This document shows positions 45,286-53,717 of a stretch of DNA of 64,000 nucleotides, in pieces. Made by a program: the position numbers and the translations under genes. Each line of letters opens with the position of its first letter. The first letter of the stretch is position 1. The notes beneath the pieces are model-generated. The model did not search any database. It was not told the origin of the DNA and was given only the letters and a program-made list of their open reading frames with translations. Origin of the DNA: Paenibacillus qinlingensis (GTDB lineage: Bacteria > Bacillota > Bacilli > Paenibacillales > NBRC-103111); NCBI RefSeq assembly GCF_013204845.1, contig NZ_JABMKY010000028.1, positions 58,950 to 122,949 of the forward strand, written 5' to 3'.

Positions 45286-48200
45286 TTGACACATAACTTA
45301 CTTTCGGACATTCAACAAATGATCAATTTAGAACCGATGATCTTGTTTTTAGGAGATGAATTCGAACCTCGTCGGCATGCAGATATTAGCAAAATCGGGT
45401 GGAGTTGCGTCTTTACAACGCAGATGGACCCGCAGATTCTTAATATGTTTTCCAGCGAAAACAGAAAAGTACAACCGGTGTATTCCGCTTTGGACTTGAA
45501 GGATGTGGTTTGGAGCAAGACGCAGGTGCCATTGGTATGGCTGTTCGGCGATCCAGACTATAATCAAGATCGGAAATCATCCGAGATTGAAACCGAAGCC
45601 GAGAATATGTTCAACGTAATCAAGAACCGTCTCAAAGAATTCGGCCGCATGGCTTGCGTAGGCTTTGATCCTAATCACGAAGTTATTGGTGCGAAAGCGC
45701 TCAATAATCTTGCGTATACGCTGAAGAGACGTTCTCTCATCTATTTCTTGGAGTCGGACTACCGAATTACCGAGAATCGCCGATGCAAAGAAGCCATTGA
45801 AGACGGATTTGCGGTGTCATCCCCGGACAAGATTACGGATTTATATTCGAAATTCGCCGAAGAAGAATTCGAAGCCGATTATTTATTCGGCGACCTTGAC
45901 GATTTCTATTCGAGAGATTCAAATAACGAAAAGAGAGTGTTCGTGGGCGGCCCGTCCTTTCCATTGAACTCGACGCAAGAGAAGGAAACGCTCTTTTATG
46001 TCAGCCGATTCGCCACTCTCTTGGACTACGATACGGTGGAGAAAAGCGTCGTAATCCCTCGAGAGATGCGAGGCAACTATTTTAAAAGTTTCTTAAAAAA
46101 CAGCGCCGAAGGCGAACCGCTCTGGTATGGCTTCCGCGAAGAGTATCAATTTCACATTCATCGCTACTTCGAGGACGAGTTGTACGATGCGACGATAGGG
46201 ATCTTGAAGGATGCCAACACAAGGGAACGAAAAGCCAAACCGATTATGCTATGCGGCCAGGCGTGCAGCGGAAAATCGAATGCATTGGGCGCTTTGGCCG
46301 TTCGGATTTTTAGGCAACAGCATTATCCCGTCATTTATATTAAGGATCCCAGTATAAGCTTTTCTTATGACTATTCGGACGAAACTGGATGGCAGGCTAA
46401 TAGCCTGTTCAGTCATCTGGAAGATTTGGTCAGGATTCTAGAGGAGAAGACGGTTTCGGCGGTCCCAGTTCTCATCATCTGGGACTTAGCGGCCTATTCC
46501 CAGGAATCTCGAAAAAAGGCCGTGAAGCTCCTCAATGCATTGCGAAGCAGAGGAAGAAAGGTTCAAATCGTCTGCTCTTCTTATGAATTTACGAACCAAA
46601 AAAACGACGACGATTTTCGCATTATTAGCACCGACGTCAAGTTGAGAGAAGGTGAGCTCGAGAAAATCAAGGCTATTCTACATGAAAATGGCAGACTGAG
46701 TAAAGAGGAAGTTAATATTTTGATCGAGCGATACGGCGGGAATGAAAATTTTCTCGCTTCTTTATATATCATTGATGATATACGTTCGACCATTGGCGAG
46801 AAAGTGTTTCGGGAAGTCGATAAAGGAACCAGCCAACTCGTCGATCGAGTCATCGACTTTACTGAAAGCCAAGAAGCCGATATGTTCGAAAGCACGTTCG
46901 CTAACGCCATTAAGGCGGCATACGAGACTGCAGGCAAGAAGTTTGTCGGATTCGTCTGTGCTGACGACGTAACGGAGGAGGCGAGTCGGAAAGAAATCGA
47001 CGAGAGGTTTCGAACCGTTATAGTAACTATTGCCATATGCACTTGGTATGGACAGAAGATGCCTTATATTCTTGCCCTACGAATGATGGGTGGATTTAAC
47101 ACGGGAAATAAAGCACTTCGGGATGCGATTTCCTCTGCAACGTTCCTATCCTACGAGCAAAACGACGACGATAACTGGGACAGTAGCATCAGCGTGAGAA
47201 CCGAATTGGAGTCGAAGATTTTACTGGAGCAATTGGGTATCAACCCAACCCAAAAAGACGGGAAAGTACAAATACTGGATAATATCGTTTCGAATCTGCT
47301 AAGGTATGTGTCCTGTCATAATAACAGGGAATACTTGATGATTCGTAACATATTGCAGCTGATCGGTCCGAATAACAACGCCTTTAAGCAGAAATCGCTC
47401 TGGGAGGATGCTTACGAAAAATTCGACGAATTAATCGACGTATTGAAGGAGCGACGGGTAAAGGATCGAGACAATTCGTTAGTTCTGCAAGAGATTACGC
47501 TACGCAGGGAATATTGTTTAATGGTCCGCTGCACACTGATCAACGAGGAAAAGTTGGAAGCTTACAAAGAAGCGTTAGAGATCGCCGAACAGCAAATCAG
47601 GGAAAGAGAACAGCTAATCGTTAACTCTGTACATAGCCGCAGAATGGACTTGATAACGGCGCAGTTGAAGATTGAAAAGGCAAATTTGAACAACAGGATC
47701 TTCCAACTGCCTAAGACGGACGAAGCGTATCGCGGCATGCTGTTTGATGAGCTGTTCGATTCTTTGCAAGACGTACTTATCGCTTATCCTACTAATGGCT
47801 ACGCCTACACCCCTATTTTGCATGCTGGTTTAAATCAACTTGAGCGTGCAAGGAAAGAGGACCTGGGGTATATCACTCGATCGTTGAGACAGATGTATAT
47901 GGTTCTGGATTTGTTCCAAGCATCAGAAGACAGTTTTTCATATGAAAGCCGGGAAGAACTGAACTTGCTGAGGGCCAAAATCGGAATGAAAATGGATCAG
48001 CTACTCGAAAACGAAGACTACTTCAATCTATCGGTTGAGCAGAAAGAGCCGAACGGGATCTATTTGAAAGCATGTAATATTTTGCGTGACCTGGAAAAGA
48101 ATGAGCAAGAAAAGTTCGACTACAACGAGCCGTTAAAGAAAAAAAGTCATCTGGCCGCTTGTGAGACGGTCATTGAATTGCTGGAGAAGTATTACGAAAT

Positions 48201-48780
48201 CACGAATCAGGACCCTGCCTGCTTGTTTATGCATATCAACATCAAATGGTTGTATTATAACCGTTCCCCCTTGTTCGGGGAGAAGGAATGCCGTCCGACG
48301 CGTTTAAATGCACATCAGTGGCAGGAGCTTCTATCGTTATGCGAAAGCTACTTCAAGAACAGTAAAAATGTAAGGGATCGAATCCGGTATTTGACGGCGT
48401 TATGTAGCGCGCAGCTAGGGGATTTCAATTCGGCGAACGCTTATCTCAAGCCTTTCCTAGATTCGAGAGAACACGAGAAACGGGCGCTGCATTTGATCTG
48501 TGACGAAGATGGGGTGCCGTTGACTTATCATTCCAAATTTAAGTATGAATATGATGCAGTACATAAGCGCGGGTATATGGTGATTTACGACAAGAACGAC
48601 AAGATGCAACAGAGGCCTTTGCTCGACCACGTCATTTATCGAGTTGAGAATATTCATTTTCCGGAAGAAATCCGTCGGGGTGGGATTATCCAAGATATCC
48701 AATTGTCCCTTTCCTATTCAGGTTTTCAGGCACATCGACGACGCGGCAGCTACAAGGAAATGGAGAGGGTTGAAGACTGA
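45286..48780 (+). CDS. SIR2-like / P-loop (STAND-type) NTPase, candidate defence sensor
   Basis: A 1164-residue protein. The N-terminal 210 residues look like a divergent SIR2 domain: MILFLGDEFEP stands where LFLGAGAS is usual, CVFTTQMDPQI for the TTNYD motif, VWLFGDPDY for the LHG segment and MACVGFDPN for VGYSxxD, so the NAD site may be lost or changed. A P-loop follows, LCGQACSGKSNALGALA (GQACSGKS 324-331), with Walker B VPVLIIWDLAAY. Residues about 700-1050 are helical, TPR-like, and the C-terminal 100 residues are beta-rich. TTG start at 45286 behind AAGGAGGAT. Its TGA overlaps the HEPN gene ATG by one base. Confidence 0.7.
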   Translation: MTHNLLSDIQQMINLEPMILFLGDEFEPRRHADISKIGWSCVFTTQMDPQILNMFSSENRKVQPVYSALDLKDVVWSKTQVPLVWLFGDPDYNQDRKSSEIETEAENMFNVIKNRLKEFGRMACVGFDPNHEVIGAKALNNLAYTLKRRSLIYFLESDYRITENRRCKEAIEDGFAVSSPDKITDLYSKFAEEEFEADYLFGDLDDFYSRDSNNEKRVFVGGPSFPLNSTQEKETLFYVSRFATLLDYDTVEKSVVIPREMRGNYFKSFLKNSAEGEPLWYGFREEYQFHIHRYFEDELYDATIGILKDANTRERKAKPIMLCGQACSGKSNALGALAVRIFRQQHYPVIYIKDPSISFSYDYSDETGWQANSLFSHLEDLVRILEEKTVSAVPVLIIWDLAAYSQESRKKAVKLLNALRSRGRKVQIVCSSYEFTNQKNDDDFRIISTDVKLREGELEKIKAILHENGRLSKEEVNILIERYGGNENFLASLYIIDDIRSTIGEKVFREVDKGTSQLVDRVIDFTESQEADMFESTFANAIKAAYETAGKKFVGFVCADDVTEEASRKEIDERFRTVIVTIAICTWYGQKMPYILALRMMGGFNTGNKALRDAISSATFLSYEQNDDDNWDSSISVRTELESKILLEQLGINPTQKDGKVQILDNIVSNLLRYVSCHNNREYLMIRNILQLIGPNNNAFKQKSLWEDAYEKFDELIDVLKERRVKDRDNSLVLQEITLRREYCLMVRCTLINEEKLEAYKEALEIAEQQIREREQLIVNSVHSRRMDLITAQLKIEKANLNNRIFQLPKTDEAYRGMLFDELFDSLQDVLIAYPTNGYAYTPILHAGLNQLERARKEDLGYITRSLRQMYMVLDLFQASEDSFSYESREELNLLRAKIGMKMDQLLENEDYFNLSVEQKEPNGIYLKACNILRDLEKNEQEKFDYNEPLKKKSHLAACETVIELLEKYYEITNQDPACLFMHINIKWLYYNRSPLFGEKECRPTRLNAHQWQELLSLCESYFKNSKNVRDRIRYLTALCSAQLGDFNSANAYLKPFLDSREHEKRALHLICDEDGVPLTYHSKFKYEYDAVHKRGYMVIYDKNDKMQQRPLLDHVIYRVENIHFPEEIRRGGIIQDIQLSLSYSGFQAHRRRGSYKEMERVED

Positions 48781-49673
48781 TGAACGAGAGAGTGCTATTT
48801 TCTTCCATGAAGGTTCAGGAGATGAACGTTCTCGCTCAGAGCATTCATCCCAACCTATTGTTTTCCTATTATTACAACCCGAAGTTCTTCTTCAACCAAG
48901 ACAGCGAAAAGGAGAGGTTTTGGCTTGCATTGACCAATGTGTATACGTTGTATTTTGACTGCAGCTCCTTTCTCTTTCGCGGGACGAACGGCGGTCTGTT
49001 GAGACATCTTTCGTTCTATTTATCGCAGCATGACGGCCAGATGCGTTGTGCACAAGATTTGCTGAAGTTTGTGTACGGCCTCCAAGAACTCAGAAGTTGG
49101 TATTGCCACAATATGCACGAAGAGCTGAATTACCAGATGGATCGGGTATATGGTTTGGGGAAGGATTTGAATGGCATATTCTTTGCAGACCCACTGCGGG
49201 TGAAGGAAGACAAAGTTGATTATAAGAACGCCTTGGCCTATTTAGAGAAACAAACGAATGAAATGATCTATTGTATGGAACGTGCCTTTACCCTGCTGAA
49301 GGAAGATTATGCGAAAGGCGACGCCAAAGCGCAAAGCATCGTCGAAAAGTGGAATGAAGAGATCATATACTGGTACGCCAATCAGCAGGACTTTTATAGT
49401 TCAGCAATACGCAAATATTACGATTATTTATATCATGATCTTTTTCGCAGGCGCCCGAACCGAAAGTATTTTAGCGCTTTCCAAAAAAAATGTTCCACTC
49501 TGATAGGGAGACCGACCAGAACGGAAGCATCGGCCCCGTCAGAATTGGAAACAAAACTGTTAAGTTATATACTAACCTCCAAGCAAGCCGTGAATCCAAT
49601 TACCTATTTCATGGAAGTCTTGAATTTGCACCAAGATGATTTACGAAATTTCCTCTTTCAAGAAGCCACCTAA
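48780..49673 (+). CDS. HEPN-domain protein, predicted RNase partner of the NTPase
   Basis: A 297-residue, largely helical protein. The segment LQELRSWYCHNMHEEL (about 102-117) contains R-x4-H, the catalytic motif of HEPN ribonucleases (Arg105, His110), at the end of a helix as in HEPN toxins. The C-terminal 100 residues are unassigned. Translation is coupled to the large NTPase gene through TGATG, and a terminator follows, so the two form a self-contained unit. By analogy with other NTPase-HEPN pairs, infection sensing by the NTPase may release RNA cleavage by this protein; that is inference. Confidence 0.7.
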   Translation: MNERVLFSSMKVQEMNVLAQSIHPNLLFSYYYNPKFFFNQDSEKERFWLALTNVYTLYFDCSSFLFRGTNGGLLRHLSFYLSQHDGQMRCAQDLLKFVYGLQELRSWYCHNMHEELNYQMDRVYGLGKDLNGIFFADPLRVKEDKVDYKNALAYLEKQTNEMIYCMERAFTLLKEDYAKGDAKAQSIVEKWNEEIIYWYANQQDFYSSAIRKYYDYLYHDLFRRRPNRKYFSAFQKKCSTLIGRPTRTEASAPSELETKLLSYILTSKQAVNPITYFMEVLNLHQDDLRNFLFQEAT

Positions 49674-49694
49674 TAATTGCGATATCCGTTTACT

Positions 49695-49731
49695 AAAGCG
49701 CTGGGCTTTAAAAGCCCGGTGCTTTTTTTAT
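49695..49731 (+). terminator. Terminator after the NTPase-HEPN pair
   Basis: AAAGCGCTGGGCTTTAAAAG-CCCGGTGCTTTTTTT forms a strong stem-loop with a seven-T tail, 21 bases past the HEPN stop. Confidence 0.9.
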
Positions 49732-49853
49732 AAGTGACCAATCGATTCTAAGGACATTTTTTCGTATCTGACGATGTTTCACCGGACATGTACATAATAT
49801 TAAATGTTTTTGTGAAGTAGCTCATATGAGGCTTTGATATCCGTCGTATTATG

Positions 49854-49894
49854 AGGTCAGCCAGTTTTTTGCTGGTTGACTTCTTTTATTTTGT
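49854..49894. terminator. Second hairpin with T-run
   Basis: GGTCAGCCAG and GCTGGTTGACTT pair around TTTTTT and are followed by CTTTTATTTT. It has no adjacent gene and may be left from lost DNA. The region 49895-50099 holds no clear ORF. Confidence 0.6.
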
Positions 49895-50099
49895 GAGTAT
49901 TAATTCGGTAGCCAGGGCAGATCGGTCGTTCTCCTGGGATTATAACCCGTAGCTAAACTGATCGCTGGGCACATGATAAAGCTGGAATCATAATAAATGC
50001 CGCAGCAAATAATCCTTCTCAGTAGATATCTATAGCAGAATTTAGTTACTATGACATTTTTCATTGATTTACTTCAATACCAAGAGCATCTTCCCCGCT

Positions 50100-50700
50100 T
50101 TCAAAAACCCCTCACCAACGTTTGATGATAATGACCATCTTAACTCCCATTGATTTCATAAGTGAACAGATCGAAATGCTAGATCAGCAAGTCGCTATAC
50201 GGGTAGCCCCTTTCCATGATCACGTCGAACATTTAGGTTTGATTACTGGTATAGCCACTCGAATGGGCGGAACAAATTTTAGAGGAAAGCGAGATGAATA
50301 TTAAAAAAACAGTTTCCAAGCTCTGCACATTTCTGTTCATGTTGGGGGACTAGTACTTGGACATTACGAAAGTGCAGGAAAAAGGAATTCAACCTAAGCC
50401 AAAAACGGAAAAAAATCTGAAATCTGCCTTAGTTGAAGCAGCCCATTCTTTTGCAGCCTCAAAAAACTATCTCGGTGCTATGTATAGACGCACGGCAGCA
50501 CGAAAAGGAAAAAAACGAGCAGCCGTCAATGTGGCTCACGATATGTAAATATTCCCTTTTTTCTTATAACTCGTAACGAAATGTATGTAGACTCAGAAGA
50601 AGATTATTTTGACACACAAAAACAACAACCTATTGTTAAGTACGCAGTTCGACGACTAGAAAACTCAGGTTATTCTGTGACTATTTCAGAAGTCTCCTAA
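50100..50700 (+). pseudogene. Degraded IS110-family transposase
   Basis: Three pieces in order match the C-terminal part of IS110/IS116/IS902 transposases: PHQRLMIMTILTPIDFISEQ (from about 50103), SALVEAAHSFAASKNYLGAM then RRTAARKGKKRAAVNVAH (50420-50540), and DYFDTQKQQ...YAVRRLENSGYSVTI (to 50700). There is an internal deletion after about 50260 and a frameshift near 50548, and the catalytic N-terminal part is missing. No ends or intact ORF remain. The following 210 bp to 50910 show no gene. Confidence 0.75.
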
Positions 50701-50910
50701 TTCTTTAAAGAAACAAATACCTCTTTATTTTGCGCGCTTTGCCCTTTTAAAAAATGAATATGCTGCGTCTTCTTTAGTGTTATCTTTTTCAGTGACTGCA
50801 GTTTTAATTTCCATGGGAGTTTATCGCCACGATGGGGTCAAATAAACTTGATTTTTCAGTCTACACATTATTTTCACAGTACAATTGAACAGAACTCAAA
50901 AAAGTTAAAG

Positions 50911-51258
50911 TTAATATCGATTTATTTTCAACTTTATGAATTCAACTATTTCATCCTGATCACTTGCCTTTAATTTATCAAAATGAAGTAGCATATTTCC
51001 ATCTTTTTCATTGATACTCCTAATTCCAAAAGCCCTATTTTGAGAACCTCTAGATCCTAGAAGAATCCAATCCACATCCACATCGAAACATTCAACAATT
51101 GCAAGCATGGTATCGACCGAAGGTTTATATTTGTCTTGTTCAAGCTCGCTAAGTGTTGCCTGCGATATTCCAATTCGATTAGAGAAATCAACTTGATTTA
51201 TCTTATTCAACTTTCTAATCATTTTAATACGGCTGCCTATTGTTTCGATATGTATCAC
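50911..51258 (-). CDS. XRE-family (Cro/CI) regulator near the right element end
   Basis: A 115-residue protein with an N-terminal XRE helix-turn-helix: IGSRIKMIRKLNKINQVDFSNRIGISQATLSELEQDKYKP (about 7-46 in two parts), then MLAIVECFDVDVDWILLG. It is a cargo regulator. It reads leftward, as glmS does, but a strong terminator at 51264-51303 separates them. The frame opens at a GTG that overlaps the AAGGAG site, so the exact start is unsure. Its target is unknown; control of the defence genes is possible. Confidence 0.8.
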   Translation of the reverse strand: MIHIETIGSRIKMIRKLNKINQVDFSNRIGISQATLSELEQDKYKPSVDTMLAIVECFDVDVDWILLGSRGSQNRAFGIRSINEKDGNMLLHFDKLKASDQDEIVEFIKLKINRY

Positions 51259-51263
51259 TCCTT

Positions 51264-51303
51264 AAAAAAATAGTCCCGATGAATGATAAAACTCATCGGG
51301 ACT
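51264..51303 (-). terminator. Element-borne terminator facing glmS
   Basis: On the minus strand AGTCCCGATGAG pairs with CATCGGGACT and is followed by ATTTTTTT. It lies just inside the right-end repeats and would stop glmS transcripts that have lost their own terminator. Confidence 0.9.
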
Positions 51304-51312
51304 GACTTAGAG

Positions 51313-51398
51313 GTTCACGACATCTTTTACTGGTTCACGACTTTCTTTACTGGTTCATGACTTTTTTTACTGGTTCACGACTTTTATATCACCAGACA
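51313..51398 (-). repeat. Right end of the Tn7-like element with four TnsB-type sites
   Basis: GTTCACGAC or GTTCATGAC cores start at 51313, 51333, 51353 and 51373, exactly 20 bp apart, each followed by a T-rich run ending in ACTG. The terminal sequence is the inverse of TGTCTGGTGATATAAAAGTC. Four abutting sites on the right match the Tn7 pattern. Confidence 0.88.
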
Positions 51399-51422
51399 TC
51401 AGGATCTTTTGGCTACCAAACC

Positions 51423-53252
51423 CTACTCAACCGTCACACTCTTCGCCAAATTCCTAGGCTTATCAACGTCATTCCCACGTGCCAACGACGCGTAGTAAGA
51501 CAGCAACTGCAAAGGAATCACAGACAACGCAGGCGTCAACACATCCAACGTTTTTGGGATAATGAATGTGCTGTCAACTGATTTCTGCAGCTCCGTTTCA
51601 CCTTCCACAGCAATACCCAATACGTTCGCGCCGCGTGCCTTCACTTCTTTAATGTTGCTCACCGTTTTCTCTAGCAGCTCATGCTGTGTCGCTAACGCAA
51701 TCACCGGTATATCATCCTCGATCAACGCAAGCGTACCGTGTTTCAACTCTCCTGCAGCATACGCCTCCGAGTGAATGTAAGAGATCTCTTTCAGCTTCAA
51801 GGAGCCCTCAAGCGCTACCGCATAATCCAAACCTCTACCGATAAAGAATAGATTATCATGCTTCGCCATCTCTTCAGCAACAACTTTCAACGCTTCTGCT
51901 TGCTCTAGGATCTCGCTTACCTGTGCAGGCAATTCCTTCATCGCTGTAATCACTTCAGCAATTTCCTCAGACGTTTGTGTGTCCAATGTTTGCGCCAGGT
52001 GCAAGCCCAAGAGATAGAACGCGATCAATTGCGACGTGTACGCTTTCGTCGAAGCTACCGCAATCTCCGGTCCTGCCCACGTTGTAATAATATCGTTCGC
52101 CTCACGCGCAACAGAACTTCCTACAACATTCGTAATCGCCAACACGTGTGCTCCGCAACGTTTTGCTTCACGAAGTGCTGCCAACGTATCTGCCGTTTCA
52201 CCGGATTGGCTCACGACAATCACAAGCGTATCCTTTGTGATAATCGGGGAACGATAACGATATTCAGACGCTACATCCGTTTCCACCGGAATACGCGCCA
52301 TTTTCTCAATCACATACTTCCCGACCATACCAGCATGGAATGCTGTTCCACAAGCTACGATATGCACGCGGCTGATGTTGCGGATTGCCTCAGGCGTAAT
52401 CGTAAGCTCGTTCAGCGTCACACTCTTACCGTCAGTCGAAATACGACTTCCCATCGTGTCACGGTATGCTTTCGGTTGGTCATAGATTTCTTTCAACATG
52501 AAATGATCAAATCCGGCTTTTTCCGCCGTAACAATGTCCCAATCGACATGGAACATTTCCCTGGAAATAAAATTCCCCTCTAACGTCATTAATTCGACAG
52601 CATCCCGCGTCAATAGCGCCATTTCGCCATCATTTAGAATGAACACATTGCGTGTATACTCTAGAATCGCTGGAATATCTGAACCAATGAAGTTCTCGCC
52701 TTCGCCAATCCCGATAATAAGCGGGCTAGCTTGACGCACAGCAACGAGGCGGTCTGGTTCGAACTCTGTCAAAACACCAAGCGCAAACGCACCTGTCATG
52801 TGCTTCACGGCTTTCTGAACCGCTTTGAGGATATCTCCCTCGTACAAACTTGCGATCAAATGCGAAATAACCTCTGTATCCGTCTCCGATACGAAAACAT
52901 GGCCTTTCGCGATTAGTTCTTCTTTCAGCGTAATATAATTCTCAATAATCCCGTTATGCACAACGGAGAATTTCAAAGAATTATCGGTATGTGGATGCGA
53001 ATTCACGTCCGAAGGCTTACCATGTGTCGCCCAACGTGTGTGCCCGATGCCAACGCTTCCGTTCAACGGCGTTTCACCAAGCTTCGACTCCAAGTTCGCA
53101 ATACGGCCTTTGGCCTTCTTAATTTGCAATCCATCAGCCGTATACACCGCTACCCCAGCAGAATCATAGCCTCTGTACTCTAGCTTTTTAAGGCCATCCA
53201 ATAGAATCTCCTGAGAATTACGCTTTCCAATATAACCAACAATACCGCACAT
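51423..53252 (-). CDS. glmS: Glutamine-fructose-6-phosphate aminotransferase
   Basis: The 609-residue GlmS makes glucosamine-6-phosphate from fructose-6-phosphate and glutamine, the entry to peptidoglycan amino sugars. It begins MCGIVGYIG; the N-terminal Cys after Met removal is the glutaminase nucleophile. GHTRWATHG and the two SIS domains (CGTAFHAG, SQSGETADTLAALR, RGLDYAVALEGSLKLKEI) are intact, and it ends DKPRNLAKSVTVE. The ATG at 53252 has GGAGG eight bases upstream; an ATG/TTG frame five codons earlier is not used. A glmS ribozyme lies in its leader. Its 3' end is the attTn7 site occupied by the island. Confidence 0.98.
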   Translation of the reverse strand: MCGIVGYIGKRNSQEILLDGLKKLEYRGYDSAGVAVYTADGLQIKKAKGRIANLESKLGETPLNGSVGIGHTRWATHGKPSDVNSHPHTDNSLKFSVVHNGIIENYITLKEELIAKGHVFVSETDTEVISHLIASLYEGDILKAVQKAVKHMTGAFALGVLTEFEPDRLVAVRQASPLIIGIGEGENFIGSDIPAILEYTRNVFILNDGEMALLTRDAVELMTLEGNFISREMFHVDWDIVTAEKAGFDHFMLKEIYDQPKAYRDTMGSRISTDGKSVTLNELTITPEAIRNISRVHIVACGTAFHAGMVGKYVIEKMARIPVETDVASEYRYRSPIITKDTLVIVVSQSGETADTLAALREAKRCGAHVLAITNVVGSSVAREANDIITTWAGPEIAVASTKAYTSQLIAFYLLGLHLAQTLDTQTSEEIAEVITAMKELPAQVSEILEQAEALKVVAEEMAKHDNLFFIGRGLDYAVALEGSLKLKEISYIHSEAYAAGELKHGTLALIEDDIPVIALATQHELLEKTVSNIKEVKARGANVLGIAVEGETELQKSVDSTFIIPKTLDVLTPALSVIPLQLLSYYASLARGNDVDKPRNLAKSVTVE

Positions 53253-53395
53253 AGTTACAACCTCCAAATTTGTATAAGCCTCTTCTAGAAGGGCTGTTTG
53301 TCAAGGATCTGATTTTCAATCAGTCATAAATCATAATGAAATAAACCATCTATAAGGGCGTTCTTTACGTGTAAAATTTAATAAATCGTTAATAG

Positions 53396-53575
53396 ATGTT
53401 GGATCCTTGTCTGCCCGGTCGCCCGAACGATTTTGCTCTCCAACTTAACGGCACTCCTCGTGCCGGAAGGTCCCCGCCGAATGTTTCGAACACCTTCACC
53501 TCGTCAACTCACCGCGTAGTAGTAAGCCTATAAAGCCTACATTCCCGTCCCGCATGCGAGTTCTGGCGCTATTTG
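53396..53575 (-). ncRNA. glmS ribozyme riboswitch
   Basis: On the minus strand the leader contains the glmS ribozyme core: AGCGCCAGAACTCGC at the cleavage site (GCGCC at 53569-53565), GTTGACGAGGTGAAGGTG, TTCGGCGGGGACC, a P3-like hairpin CCGGCACGAGGAGTGCCG, and a P4 stem closing GTTGGA...TCCAAC near 53396. Glucosamine-6-phosphate acts as cofactor for self-cleavage, which destabilises glmS mRNA. The start codon is about 145 bases downstream. Confidence 0.93.
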
Positions 53576-53717
53576 TTACAAATAACCTCTGCCCTGCCTT
53601 TCCTTCTTGAGTAACTTCATCATATGCATTTTAACCCAGCATTGCAACTTGTTTTTGGCATACTTGATCCCCCATCTCGCCTTATTCCAGCAAAAATGAG
53701 GGACTAGCAGCCTATTA

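Larger units (their letters stand above)
32804..51398. mobile_element. Tn7-like genomic island inserted at attTn7 downstream of glmS
   Basis: The 18,595-bp element starts TGTCAGGTGATATAAAAGTC and ends with the inverse of TGTCTGGTGATATAAAAGTC. It lies 24 bp past the glmS stop codon, the classical Tn7 position, within the glmS terminator. Flanks share TCAG, against the 5-bp duplication expected for Tn7; the fifth base differs. Ends carry repeated TnsB-type sites, three on the left and four on the right. Only a C-terminal part of tnsD remains and tnsABC are absent, so movement would need transposase in trans, or the element is fixed. Cargo is mostly defence-like. Confidence 0.9.

Noticed and set aside
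45093..45311. 72-codon minus-strand frame
   Set aside because: Overlaps the start of the NTPase gene and shows no family match.
32804..51398. CRISPR array or CRISPR-associated transposon
   Set aside because: No regular spacer-repeat array or Cas gene is present; the only short regular repeats are the TnsB-type end sites.
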